From Rhizophagus clarus (lineage: Eukaryota; Glomeromycota; Glomeromycetes; Glomerales; Glomeraceae): DNA of 64,000 nt. Numbering within the stretch: the stretch's first letter is position 1; each line of letters opens with the position of its first letter. The notes beneath the pieces are model-generated. The model did not search any database, had not been told where the DNA came from, and was given only the letters and a program-made list of their open reading frames with translations. A program made the translations under genes and the position numbers. Positions 11,173 to 22,210 of the stretch are shown here, in pieces. Location of the stretch: the NCBI GenBank assembly GCA_015698045.1, contig BLAL01000169.1, positions 496,001 to 560,000 on the forward strand. The letters are read 5' to 3'.

Positions 11173-11556
11173 CTAAAGTGATGATAAGAAGTCTTCTGTT
11201 TCTTCATCAACTTGTTTATCGGTAATAAAATGATCCTTAGCTAATTTATAGTATAATTTATATAGTTCCATGATTGCATTAAGAATTTTTGGATCTCGCC
11301 CATAGAATTCTTTATATTCATCTTTGACTTTATGATATTTAGCTTCATTAGGGAATATGGTCATAGCTAGTTTGAGAACATATTCTTGGGGATCCTCTGC
11401 CTGGCGTAATTTTTTGATTCGCTCTTTATATGATTGCATGAATTTACCATCTTTTGGCCTTCTATTGTAGATGCCTGCCTTGACTACATTTATTAATGCC
11501 TGTTTGATTTCTTGATATGTAGGCTTGGTATCAGTTAATTGAATTTGTGTACTCAT
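11173..11556 (-). CDS. Small element-associated protein, 127 aa
   Basis: The ORF starts MSTQIQLTDTKP at 11556 and ends at 11173, only four bases from the stop of the convergent integrase. It is predicted to be helical and charged, with no catalytic motif that I recognise. It contains YKERIKKLRQAEDPQEYVLK and an acidic C-terminus (DEETEDFLSSL). Its tight spacing with the integrase and its position between two other element ORFs suggest that it belongs to the same mobile element. Its function is unknown. Confidence 0.5.
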   Translation of the reverse strand: MSTQIQLTDTKPTYQEIKQALINVVKAGIYNRRPKDGKFMQSYKERIKKLRQAEDPQEYVLKLAMTIFPNEAKYHKVKDEYKEFYGRDPKILNAIMELYKLYYKLAKDHFITDKQVDEETEDFLSSL

Positions 11557-11637
11557 TGTGTAAAAGTTGCAACTCTGGTGCTTGTATTAATATTACGAAA
11601 ACTTTTGTTTAAAATAAAATATTTATTTCTTACTACC

Positions 11638-11847
11638 ATGATAGGCGAATATTACTGCAACTATTTACTCAGAACTGGAGGTGTCTGTGGGCGTACCTGC
11701 CATTGGTCTGAAGGGTGCCATGAACATTGGAAAGCTAGGAAGCATTTTCCTTGTAGTGTATGTGGCAAGCCGACTAGCTCTAAACCTGGTCTTTGTAGAA
11801 AACATGCTAGCGGATATTATGTGACCCAATATATTAATAGGCTTTGA
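11638..11847 (+). CDS. Cys/His-rich small protein, 69 aa
   Basis: The ATG at 11638 (MIGEYYCNYL) is the first ATG of an open frame to 11847. The protein has a regular Cys/His pattern (CGRTCHWSEGCHEHW, then CSVCGKPT, then GLCRKHASGYYV), consistent with binding one or two zinc ions. It is transcribed away from the 11173-11556 ORF, with about 80 bp between starts. A diverged copy without ATG lies at 12636-12877. It may be a nucleic-acid-binding protein of the same mobile element; I do not recognise a named family. Confidence 0.5.
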   Translation: MIGEYYCNYLLRTGGVCGRTCHWSEGCHEHWKARKHFPCSVCGKPTSSKPGLCRKHASGYYVTQYINRL

Positions 11848-12160
11848 GATAGAGCCTTGGGTACATATCAGGAAGTATAATAGTCCAATTTTCCTTGTAT
11901 ACATGCTCCGCAGAGTTCTTAAACCTATTTTGTGTACACTATTTGATATAATTTAAAGGTGAGACTTAACCAGGTGAATTTTTTTTTACACTTATGGGTG
12001 AGACTTATCTTGGAGAATTTTTTTTTTTTTACACCTAACCTGATTTTTTTTCTTAATGCTTATTTGAAAGAATTGGCTCCAGAATGGCTTCCTGCATATC
12101 AAAAATAATGGTATACTAGAATATGGTTAATATCCATTTAACTTTATTTTCAAATACAAC

Positions 12161-12195
12161 AAATTTACACCTAAGACAAGCTTAGGTGTAAATTT
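12161..12195. other. Perfect 15-bp hairpin in the first tandem repeat
   Basis: The arms AAATTTACACCTAAG (12161-12175) and CTTAGGTGTAAATTT (12181-12195) pair perfectly around a 5-base loop, followed by a T run. The matching place in the next repeat also has a hairpin, but with different arm sequences. Confidence 0.8.
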
Positions 12196-12635
12196 TTTAT
12201 TTTGTTTACGCACATAAATCAGCTTTAGAATTATTTCTAGGATAACATAAAATCTGATATGCAAATTATGTTTGACAGGTCGAACACTGAACACACTCGA
12301 ACACTTCAGTCCTCGGTGTTCAGCGTTCTTCTAAGAGGCAAGCAATATGGTATACTTTTTTCATTATATTATTTGAGATTAAAATCAGGCTAGCGCGTTA
12401 ACAAAGATGGTGATCTCCTTTAACTTGAAAACTAAAAAATTGGGTAAAAGGATATGTTAACAAAATTTGTGCCTCAGCCTGATTTAAAACTTAAATTCAA
12501 TATTGTATTTCAATATATTTCCTGGTCTTGAAAATAAATTTGGGTTAAAAAAAGATTACATAAATTTCGTATATCGGAAAATAAGCTGGGAGAGGCTTAC
12601 ACTAATTATACCTATTCGGAAATCTTACCTCAGAA

Positions 12636-12877
12636 CTCCTATTTTGTTCTATATGTAATGGTTGTGATAAACCTAAAGGATGTCATTTACATTGCAAAGC
12701 TATGTTGCGCCTACTATGCAGAGCATGTGGTAGACCTACAAAGATAAATAAACCTCCAGGGATTGATAATGACTTATGTAACTATTGTAATAAGAGCAAT
12801 TATCAGATTCGTTATGTGAATATTCTTCGGGATAAGGCCTTGATATATGATCAATATAATGAAAAGGTTATACTTTG
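12636..12877 (+). pseudogene. Diverged copy of the Cys/His-rich small ORF
   Basis: The open frame encodes CNGCDKPKGCHLHCKA, LCRACGRPTK and LCNYCNKSNYQIRYVN before a TGA at 12875-12877. The Cys/His spacing follows the 69-aa protein at 11638-11847. The frame is preceded by a TAA without an ATG, so this is probably a decayed copy or a 3' exon. Confidence 0.45.
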
Positions 12878-12993
12878 AGGTAAGACTTATTTTTAAATGA
12901 ATTGACTTTAAAATGGTTTCCTGTATATCAAGAAAATAATGGTATGCTAGAATAGACTCAATTTTTTTTTAATCAAGAATTTGGATACCGGAC

Positions 12994-13030
12994 AGGATAA
13001 ATCTCACCTCTTTAAGGTGAGACTTATCCT
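12994..13030. other. 16-bp hairpin in the second tandem repeat
   Basis: The arms AGGATAAATCTCACCT and AGGTGAGACTTATCCT pair with one mismatch around a 5-base loop. It occupies the same place in the repeat as the hairpin at 12161-12195. Confidence 0.75.
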
Positions 13031-13470
13031 GAATTTGTTTACGTTAATGAATCAGCTTTACATAAAATCTGATATGCAAAATGAGCTTGCATTTACAGCC
13101 TGCAAGCACACTTGGACACTTTGGTCCTCGGTGCTCTTGGCCTTTTTTAAACCCAAGCAATATAGCATACTTTTTTTGTTATATTATTTGAGATTAAAAA
13201 TTGGCCAGCACATTAACAAAGATGGTGTTCTTCTTTATCTTGTAAACAAAAAATTTGGGCAAGATGGGTATGTTAACAGGATTTGAGTCCAGCTTGATCT
13301 TAAGTCTGAATTCGATATTAGATTTCGATATGTTTCCTGAGGTTGCAAACGAATTTGGATTTCAAAAGATTACATAAATTTCGTTTATCAGGAAATAAGC
13401 CAGAAGAGGCTTACACTAATTATACCTATTCGGAAATCTTATCCCAGAACCCCCATTTTGTCCTATATAA

Positions 13471-13926
13471 AGTATATAGAAATATGCATATTTCAAAATA
13501 TAAATTTTCAAAACATTTGTATATTATGCTTAAAAATGGTTAAGCTGTTTCGCTCATTATTCTTTTGACGGTATATTTACTGAATGAAAAATATAGCGAT
13601 AAAATGATATAATAAAATACAATGTTATTAATTTTTTTTAAAAAAAAATAGCAAATCTCGTTTATGAATAGAACTATGAAGAACAAAGCAAAATCATTTT
13701 TAAAAATAATTGCACATTCTAGATCTACATTCTTATATCATCATTCCGTATTAAATTATAAAAAATAAATAAATATACAACCCATAATGTAAATTAATAA
13801 TAGTGATAGTAAATAGTAATAATAATTATCATTATGATGTCACTTTTATAATAATAATAATAATAACAAAATCATGTGTAAAACAATAGAACAACCTGCA
13901 TTATATTCTTCAATAACAATAATTAA
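13471..13926. other. 3' flank of the bromodomain/nuclease gene, duplicated at 19.7-22.6 kb
   Basis: This AT-rich sequence is nearly identical to 19,733-19,805 followed by 22,234-22,615. It contains the undisrupted TTAA site (13,540-13,543) into which the element at 19,806-22,229 inserted in the other copy. It also has a short TAA-repeat near 13,850. Confidence 0.75.
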
Positions 13927-15870
13927 TCAAACTTTATCATATTTATAGTTAGATACTACTTCTTCAATAGGCCTCCATAAAATGCGATGAAAACCAATCA
14001 CTAGAATAACAAATCCCTTAAGTTTATTTGGATTTGATTTGGTTATCTTAATACGTTTATCAAATACTCCTGAACTAAAATAATCAACAGGTTTTCCTTT
14101 TGAGATTATATTCATATATGATCTTAATTGACTTATTCCATTGTTTAATACTTCACCAATAGTTATTTGTTTTGTTTCTTGATGCTCTTTTGACCAATAA
14201 GTATATACCCTTTTTAATAGACATTCTTCATTTTCTTTTTCAAGAATTTTATCTAAATGTTCTAAATCATTTGCACCAAACTTATTTTTTTGATTTTTCA
14301 TTAAACCAACTAATGAAATATATTTTAATTCCAAACTAATATTGTTATCACCTATTTCTTTTAATATAAAAATATCTGAATAACCAAAACGACCATTTCC
14401 TTTTTGTTTTTGACCATCCATTATTAATGAAAGTTCTGGAATACGATATTTTAATGGCAGAAGGCTTTCAACAATTGCCTGGAGAACAGGCTCATCTGCA
14501 GAAAATAAAGACATCTGTGATCTTGATAACAAAAATGTCTTTAAATTTTTTATAAATGGCATAATATTTCCTGCAACAAGATTTTCATATGCTGAAGCAA
14601 CAAGAAGACCATCATTAACAACCTGTCTATATACTAATTTATCCTCATTTTGTTCTAAAATTTGAATTTGTTTCTTAAATAAATTATCTGTATCAATATC
14701 ATCATCTCTTGCTCTTTTTAGTTCTCTTGTTTGTCTATCATGAAAAATAAGTTTTTCATTCCATTTTTTATTAAAATCAGATTCTAATATTTTGCCCGAA
14801 CAATATATTTCACTTTCAATATCATTATATGTATAGCAATTGCAAAATATTAAACGAATATCTTCTTCAAATTCTTCTAATCTTGTGTATTCTTCATTCT
14901 CTAATTTTGAATTTATAATAAAAAGATCCATTGGGTATTTTATGATCTTATTATTTTTCTCAATATATTTAAAAAATGAATGAGCATAAGATGTATTTGT
15001 AAGTTCATCAAGAATATCATAACAGAAATTAATATTTTTCTTGAAAAAATCTGAATGTGAAGTTTTAGTAAAAACTGGTTGTGAAATTTTAGAATGATCT
15101 AGTTTTATAGTCTTAGAAAAATCTTTAGCATTAGTATTTTGTGTTTGTTGTTTTGGAAGAGATGTAACAGTACTAGTAACAGTAGATACTAAATTTTCTT
15201 TTTCAGCAGATTCTTTTATAACTCCTTCCCAATATGCTTGCAGCTTGTTTGGATAACGTAAATGCTCTGTATTCATCTGTTATAAGAGTTTAGAAAAAGA
15301 TTATTAGTAGTGTGCTAAATTTTTTATTTAGTGATGAAAGAAGGTACATAGCCAATTCCTCCTCCAGAATTAGCAGACTTTATCAACAACAAAGTTAGGG
15401 CGCCTGAGTTGAGAGCTTGGGCTGGTTACCAAGGGTGTCAAAACAGTAATTCTCCTTAAGTGACTACGCTGAGTATTAGGAGTTACCCATACTTTGCAAA
15501 ATAAAAAACAAACACACCTTTTTTCTTAATTCAACAAAAGTATTTGGTTCTAATAATCTTTGGCTGCATTCACAAAAGCGTTTATACCAAGTAATGTCAA
15601 AACTTTGCCACTTGATTGATGTCAGTGAAGAATTAGTTAGTGAAGGAAGTGAAGCAGAAATAACATCCCGGTTAAGATTCAAAAATCCTTTATAAGTCCA
15701 ATTATTTTTTGATTCATTTAAATAAGAGACAAGGGCTAATAACAATAATAAAGTTGATTAGAAATTGAATAAATTAAATAAACTCTTGCCAGGCATTGCA
15801 AAATTTTCTTACCTTCATAACCAATATAGTTTTCAGTTATTATACTATTTTCAGTTGCCGCATTCATCAT
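13927..15870 (-). CDS. Bromodomain plus PD-(D/E)XK-like nuclease protein, 541 aa
   Basis: Three exons fit (15870-15813, 15735-15518, 15276-13927) with GT-AG borders, phase 1 then phase 0, and an open frame of 541 codons. Residues about 19-115 form a helical module (ALVSYLNES, NRDVISAS, LQAYWEGVIKE) shared with the 37.2-kb gene. Residues about 172-272 match a bromodomain: INFCYDILDEL, YPMDLFIINSKL and RLIFCNCYTYN with the acetyl-lysine-binding Asn. Near 378-410, GYSDIFIL followed by ISLELKY fits the D...ExK core of PD-(D/E)XK nucleases. A chromatin-reading nuclease would act in the nucleus; the function is inferred. A truncated copy and a decayed copy lie at 22.6 and 31.5 kb, so the gene is part of a dispersed repeat family. 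Confidence 0.75.
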
Positions 15871-17300
15871 GAAATATTATACAAAGATAAAGTTAATATA
15901 TTCGTGTTAAATAAAAGGGAAAAGTTAAAAGTATTTGTAAAAAAAATTAAAGTATTTTACAAAGTACAAATAACAAGCCAGATGAGAGAAATTATGGATC
16001 TTAAATGCAATATATATATATATAAATGATGACTTGGACTAACGCATCAATGCATAAAAATTAAGCACTCCAAGTGACTTTACTGACTCACTATTACGAA
16101 TAATGATAAAGTATATATACGTCTATGTTGTTATAATTGTGATATTTTGCATCACAATATTGCAGTCTATGTAAAAATGAAAAAAAATTAGTTTTAATAA
16201 ATAAGTATTGCTCGCATTGTATTGTAATTTACACATTTTTTTAATTAATATAATATTATATAAATCATGGTGGGCTATTATGTATTTATATTCGATGAAA
16301 TATGATTAGTCAGTTAATAATAATATATAATTTTTGCTAATTTGACTAATAATGATAACAGACTGTACATAAAAAGTTTAATTTTTGCTGCTCTTCTAAT
16401 AGAACTAATCTGACTTATTATTATGAATAATGAATGATAAACTGTATATGTAGAATGGAAAAAAACAAACTAATTTAATTAATATATAAGTATTACTCAC
16501 ATTGTATGTATTATTGTTATCATTAACAGTAACATTAAATTATTATCTTTTCCGTAATTGTATTAAAAATACTAAATTTACTTGCTTTAGGTACAAAAAA
16601 TTAGTTATGTAGTGTGTACTTGAATCATACACTGGTATTATAAAGTGAAGAAAGACGTGTATAAACTAGAATTTATTACAATATATAAAGGAGGACTGGT
16701 TTAATCAGGTCTTGTAAAATTCGGTAACTAATACATGATAAGTCCCAGTAAATAGTCATCATTTGTAATTTATATTGTATTCATTTGAAATTTATGTATA
16801 TTGTTAATTTTATATACTAAATTTGAGCCACTTAATAAAATTTAAAAAAAATTATTTTTTAAAAATGTACTAAACTTGTACTATTCGCTTGGTTTTATAC
16901 TAATTATGTATTTTTAATCATGTACTAAATTTGTGTTAATCACTCAATTTTATACTCGTAATATGCTAAATTTGTACTAGTTGCTTAGTTTTATACTAGT
17001 TTTATATCTATATTTATATTAATTACACATTTTGAATTTTTTTTTGAACCATATACTAAATTTGTACCAGTTATAGTTTTTTCTTAATTATATACTAAAT
17101 TCGTACTAATTTCGCAGTATTTCTTCATGTAGCATTTAATATTTATTCTTTTTCTTAAATATATAAGTGACTATTATCTGGATTATTGACCTTATCAATA
17201 ATATAGTAAAAATCTTACGTAACAATCAACACAAACATTTTTAAAATTGCATATCACGTGTATGTGTATCATGTGAAATATTATTATTAATACTGATTTC
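15871..17300. repeat. AT-rich intergenic region with degenerate direct repeats
   Basis: No gene is recognised. A block near 16,080-16,240 (ATTACGAATAATGATAAA ... AAGTATTGCTCGCATTGTA) recurs near 16,415-16,510, about 330 bp later. From about 16,795 to 17,120 a degenerate unit with ATACTAAATTTGTACTA and TTTTATACTA recurs at 55-70 bp. Inverted relatives of these motifs lie at 18,180-18,450. Confidence 0.45.
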
Positions 17301-18110
17301 CGATCTCTTTTTTAAACTTTTTTTTTTTAACTTTTTTTTAACAAAACTTTCTCTTTCGTTTTCCTCCCTCCTCTCTTTCTTTCTTCCTCTCTTTCATACT
17401 TCCCTTTTCATTAACTTTAGAAACATCAAAATTCCAAGAAAACTATTTCCCAAGAAGAAAAAAAATAAAAGCTTACCAAGAATATGGAAAATACAAGCTT
17501 TCCATACTGGAGACGGCCAGGTGGGTGTTTATTTTTCTTTTTTTTCCTATTTCTTTACTGTTAAAATTATTAACATCATTTTTTTTTTAGGTTTCATTTT
17601 TATTTCATGAAAGTGGAGGTAGCACTTTTTTTTTATTATTTTGTAGTATTTTTTTGTTCAAGTGTTAATTTTTCTTTTTTTTAGATTTTTTCTTTGTTTT
17701 AGCCTTCGGACATGTTAGATTTTGGTAGGAAGAGGAGTTTTTTTTTTAATATATCTCTTAATAAAATGTTTTCTAACATTTCATTCATTCATTTTTTTTA
17801 GATGGAACAAAGCATGGAACTCAGAATTCAGCAATTTTTGATCTGGGGATTTGTTTTCTGTGGGTTTTTAATGGACTTTTTATTAATCATTTTTTAACGA
17901 AATTTTACTTATATTTTGTTATTTTTTTTTCTTTTTTTTAGAAGACCGGCTCTTCTGATTTTCAGACGTTTGGAATTTTGCATGTGGGTTTTTTCTTTAA
18001 GTCTTTATATTAATGAAATATTTATTAATTGTTCCTCTCTTTTTTGGGGCTTTTTATAGGAATCCAGCTTCGAACTCTAAAGAAACCTAATATTCTGGTA
18101 CTTAGGTTAT
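17301..18110 (+). other. Second array of short exon-like blocks between intron-like segments
   Basis: A pyrimidine-rich leader (17,300-17,420) precedes a block ending AGACGGCCAG at 17,520. Exon-like blocks follow at 17,591-17,618, 17,703-17,724, 17,802-17,859, 17,942-17,983 and from 18,060. Each is bounded by a T-run plus AG on the left and GTGGGT, GTAGC or GTAGG on the right. The segment before 17,802 has a perfect 7-bp hairpin whose loop and right arm carry TTCTAAC. I see no continuous protein across the blocks. A spliced non-coding RNA is the simplest reading. Confidence 0.4.
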
Positions 18111-19730
18111 TATCATGTCAATAACTTCTTATTTTTATAAAAATTTAATTATTTGTTTTCTACATTAAAATATATTTAAACATATGTAATACAAATATAT
18201 AAAATTTGCTAATACATGTACAAATTTATATTCAAAATAGCTCATAATTGGAATATATTTAATATAACTACATATAAAAAAGTGGCTCATATACAGATTT
18301 ATTTGGCACAAATTTAGATATAAAAATGGTATAAATCTATATACAAAAATAGATTAAAGCTGGACTACAACTTGAATAAGCTTAAAATAAATACAGTACA
18401 AATTTTGTGCCAAATGGGCTCACTATATAGTGCATAACTTATGGATATAAATTTGGTACAAATTGATGCGAAAACTTTTTATTGGGAGTCCCATAGTGAA
18501 AAATATTATGATTGTGACGACCACTTTGAACTTTTATTATTTTGAGTTTTTTTTTTGCAGTTAAATAACCTGTTAAAATATTTATTTTTATTATATAAAG
18601 AAATTTATTTATGTATAAGTTTAACGATCTAAAAAAATTTTTTTCCTTTTTCAATAAAAATGGATCATACTATATAAAAAATTAAAAAATTGGAAATCCT
18701 TGGTAAAAAGGATATTGATGATATGAATAATAATTAAATAGAAATATAATAATCTAGCAAATTTATAAATAATCATATTTGATCCACAATAATATTATCC
18801 TCAATAACAGAATTGGGACCACCACCACAAATAAAAGTGACATCATTCGTATTTGATCAAAGAACTAACTCATCAACTAATAGTGATAGCCATATCCTTT
18901 CTTTGAAATATATTCTTTCTAATACATAGTTTATTAAAGTTGTTTAAAGAAATTTTGATAATTCATTTAATCCTCGTTCAATTTCTTCTTTAACTAAAAT
19001 TGACTGCGGCATCAGTATTCTAACAAATCAAGACCATTTTCAGATATATCAGATATCAAAAACTTTGTTGCGGGATCTTGTAAATCTGTAGATATCCTGT
19101 TCATAAAGTTAAATTTAACCTAATAATAGTGAATTAAATAATTTTAAAAAATTTATTTTAGACGTAAAAAATAGAAAACCTTTGTTATAATCGCTAACTT
19201 CTTTCTGAGAGATCTTATTAAGCAAATATTTAACATTAACGTCGTAGGTCCCTTAAATAATAATGATAATTGTGATAATTATATAAACTATGATAATTAA
19301 TTAATTATGATCATATTCTTTAGTTGCCATGTTTCTTTATTAAAAAACTTTATCATTACACACTAGAGCAAAATCTAGCAAAATGGATGCACAACATTTT
19401 TTTTTTTTTTGATTTGAAAAAAAAATACATCAGAAAAGCATAAACGCTTCACTATACATCAATTATACAAACCTATTATCTATTCCAATATACTTTTAAA
19501 CTATTGTTATTCAATCTGATTGTATTATACAGTATACATATGCTTTTACTTATTTATGTTTTCGTTATTTTGTTAATTTTCTTTGCTTTTTGAAAAAAAA
19601 AATATTAATATTTCACCTTTAAAAAAAAAGATACTGTTGTACTAAATCTCAATCAAGATTTGCAATTACTGCGTCAAAGTGATGATAATTTTATTATGAG
19701 GTGTTTAAATAATTATAATAATTTACGATA
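18111..19730. other. AT-rich intergenic region, possible gene remnant
   Basis: The part 18,180-18,450 has motifs (ACAAATTTAGATATAAA, TACAAATTT) inverted relative to 16,800-17,120. The two may be long, decayed inverted repeats around the exon-like array. Between about 18,780 and 19,080 short minus-strand stretches look coding (LVDELV and EEIERGLNEL), but stops are frequent and no family was recognised. Confidence 0.35.
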
Positions 19731-19805
19731 AAAGTATATAGAAATATGCATATTCCAAAATATAAATTTTCAAAACATTTGTATATCATGCTTAAAAATG
19801 GTTAA

Positions 19806-19824
19806 CAATCACCGCGCATGTAAC
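19806..19824 (+). repeat. Left terminal inverted repeat of the TTAA element
   Basis: CAATCACCGCGCATGTAAC pairs with 22,211-22,229 with one mismatch, directly after TTAA. Confidence 0.85.
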
Positions 19825-20329
19825 ATGTAGATCATTTTTATATTAAACAAAATTTGTGTAACCATAATTAAGTCACTTCATTTTGTGATTAAATGTCAAT
19901 TTTAATATATTATGTCTATACTAATTAAGTAATTTGGTGGATTGTCATGTGATCTATAAGTTTTATAATTTAAAATTCCTTTTTCGCAGCTAATTTTTTT
20001 TTTTGCATTTACAAGAAATTTACCTTAAAAAACACGCTTTTTTTAAGATCCTTTTAAAAGTAGCTATAAAAATACTTATTTGACAACAGGAATATATGTA
20101 ATTTTATGAGTAGAAGAAATTTTTCTAAGCTTAAATGGTTGGTTATTCAGACGGTTTTTGCGTAAAACGCAAAAAATAGAATTTTTATTATAAAAAGTAG
20201 CTTTTTAATATTGTATTTATAAATAATACGCATTTATTTGTATTAGTTATTACTATATTTTTATATTTACAACTCTTTTAAACTATATCTGTTGGCTTTT
20301 ATATTATTTTGGGTCGCTACATATTGCTA

Positions 20330-20475
20330 ATTTTCTTTTTCTTTATTTTTTAGGCGTTATTTCTTTCCTTTTTTTCCATTTTTGATCTTTTCGGTTGAGG
20401 GAGGTAGTAGGTTTGTTTTAACATTAAGCATTTAAATTACTGGTTTATCTTTTTTTTCTTGTAGGATGATGATGG
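20330..20475 (+). other. Exon-like blocks inside the TTAA element
   Basis: A T-rich tract ending TTTTTTAG (near 20,353) is followed by a block of about 50 bases with a GTAGTAGG donor-like end near 20,404. A second T-rich acceptor follows near 20,465. The layout is the same as in the arrays at 1-305 and 17.3-18.1 kb. Confidence 0.35.
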
Positions 20476-20769
20476 TTCCTTTTTTTAAGTTCATGGTTTA
20501 CAATATGTACAAAGAGACTTGTGATAGTGTAGTTCTTTCTTTAATTTCACCTTTTCTTTCATTTCGTTTTTTTTCTTTTCTTTTTTCATTCCTTTGGGCA
20601 AGTCAAACTTTTTTTATTATATGTATTTTCGTTGTCCTTATTTCTTTTCTTTCTTTGCTCTTTATTTCAGCTATAAATAAAGTAAAAATTAAGACCTCGA
20701 TTGTGAACCGTCTTAGATAAAACTGTAGTCAAAATAAAAGTAAGAAAACAAAATTGAAAATTAAAAAAA

Positions 20770-21420
20770 TTAGAAAAAAGAATTAAAGTTTGAATATACA
20801 CCAATCATAAACTCCCAAATAAAGAATAAAGAAAGTGAGAACGAAACAAAAATTAAAATAAAAAAAAAATGAATGAATGTTTTAAATGTACACGATCGCA
20901 AATACTCACTTAAACCTGATGTATAATTTAAAATAAAGAAGGAACAAAAGTGAGAACAAAAACGAAAATTAAAACAAAAAAAATGAATACCCGAGATCTT
21001 AAATACTCGTTTAACTTGAACCATAATCTAAAATAAAGAAAGAACAAAAGTGAGAACAAAGACGAAAATTAAAATAAAAAAAAATGAACATTTAAGCATA
21101 CCCGATCATAAATACCCATTTAAACCCAAACCATAACCTAAAATAAAGAAAGAACGAAAGTAAGAACGAAGATAAAAATTTAATAAATAAAAAAAGAATG
21201 AAGGTTTGGACTTACTTTGATCATTGAACCACTCCAAACTGAACTGTAACCTACTATAAAGCAAAAAAAAGTGAGAATGAAGACAATAATTTTTTTAAAA
21301 AAAGTTTAAATTAAAAGGGTCACGAACCTCCATTTAAAATCAAACTGTAACTTAAAATAAAAGAAAATTAAAATAAAAAAAAAAATCTAACTACAAATAA
21401 AAGAACAAAAAAAAAAGGTT
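20770..21420 (-). repeat. Tandem purine-rich repeats of about 115-130 bp
   Basis: About five degenerate units each contain AAAATAAAGAAAGAAC, AAAGTGAGAAC and GACGAAAATTAAAAT, then ATGAA and a GATC-containing stretch ending in AAACC. Read on the minus strand, each unit is a pyrimidine tract ending TTTATTTTAG followed by a block of 35-45 bases such as GTTATGGTTTGGGTTTAAA. That again resembles repeated acceptor-plus-short-exon units. Confidence 0.55.
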
Positions 21421-22210
21421 TAATTATGAACTATCATAAAACTGAGCTAAGAAAAATAGAAAAGATTTCGTTATAAAATTCATACCTTAAACCCCAAATT
21501 GAATATCCTGAAGTGTCCCTAAAAATGACGAACGAAATTACTTAAGAAAAACAATAAGATTTCATCCGCAAAAACTCACACCAAAGTAATCCGAAACGTC
21601 TGGAGCATCCTTAATAATAAAAAAATTATTTAAGAAAATAAAAAACTTCAACCATGAAACTAAAATAACTAATATGACTCTATTATCTCAAATTACAAAT
21701 TCAAACGTCTACTTTAATTCTAAATTATAGGAAGAAAATGTCCAGTGTCCGAAATCTGGAGGTAAAGAAATAGGTTCAAGCGAAATCTACAAAAAAAAAT
21801 TATAAATAAAAAGGAATAAAACAAAAAAACTAAAAAATGGCTCTTTTCTTCTATATTTTCGACAAGAAAATACACAAACTTCTGGTGGAGATCCAACTTC
21901 AATAACAGAGGCTGAGCGAAATTTTTTTTATTACGTTCGTAGAAGAAGGTAATAACTTTATTTTTTACTTTTGGGTTTGAAGCGTTACATTGCATAAATA
22001 CGGTGTTACATTTGGCCTGAAATTTCCAATTTTAACCGATTTTAGGCCGGCATTACGAATTTGGCCAGAATTAAGAAAAATTCGGCCAGAATTATAATTC
22101 AAAGATCGTCGATTTTAACAAGTAAAAATTAATTTAACCAATTTATATGTTTAATGACTAAGCTGCGCCAAAATTTATAATATGTCGATCATAATAAAAA
22201 AATTTAGGGG

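Larger units (their letters stand above)
11950..13470. repeat. Tandem, diverged repeats of about 830 bp
   Basis: The block starting near 12068 (GGCTTCCTGCATATC) recurs near 12899 (GGTTTCCTGTATATC). Order is conserved afterwards: GGTATACTAGAATA, a hairpin, ATAAAATCTGATATGCAAA, a TCCTCGGTG motif, AACAAAGATGGTG, then GAGGCTTACACTAATTATACC at 12594 and 13405. The third repeat stops near 13470, where the 3' flank of the bromodomain gene begins. The Cys/His-rich ORF at 11638 belongs to an earlier copy of the coding part. GGTGAGACTTA motifs recur near 11957, 11993 and 13016. Confidence 0.65.

Noticed and set aside
11539-11637. Upstream extension of the Cys/His-rich ORF
   Set aside because: The extended ORF begins at TTG; the first ATG is at 11,638 and upstream residues are AT-driven.
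20466-21995. ORFs of 84-91 codons inside the TTAA element
   Set aside because: They consist of Phe/Leu/Ser-rich translations of pyrimidine tracts, and several start with non-ATG codons.
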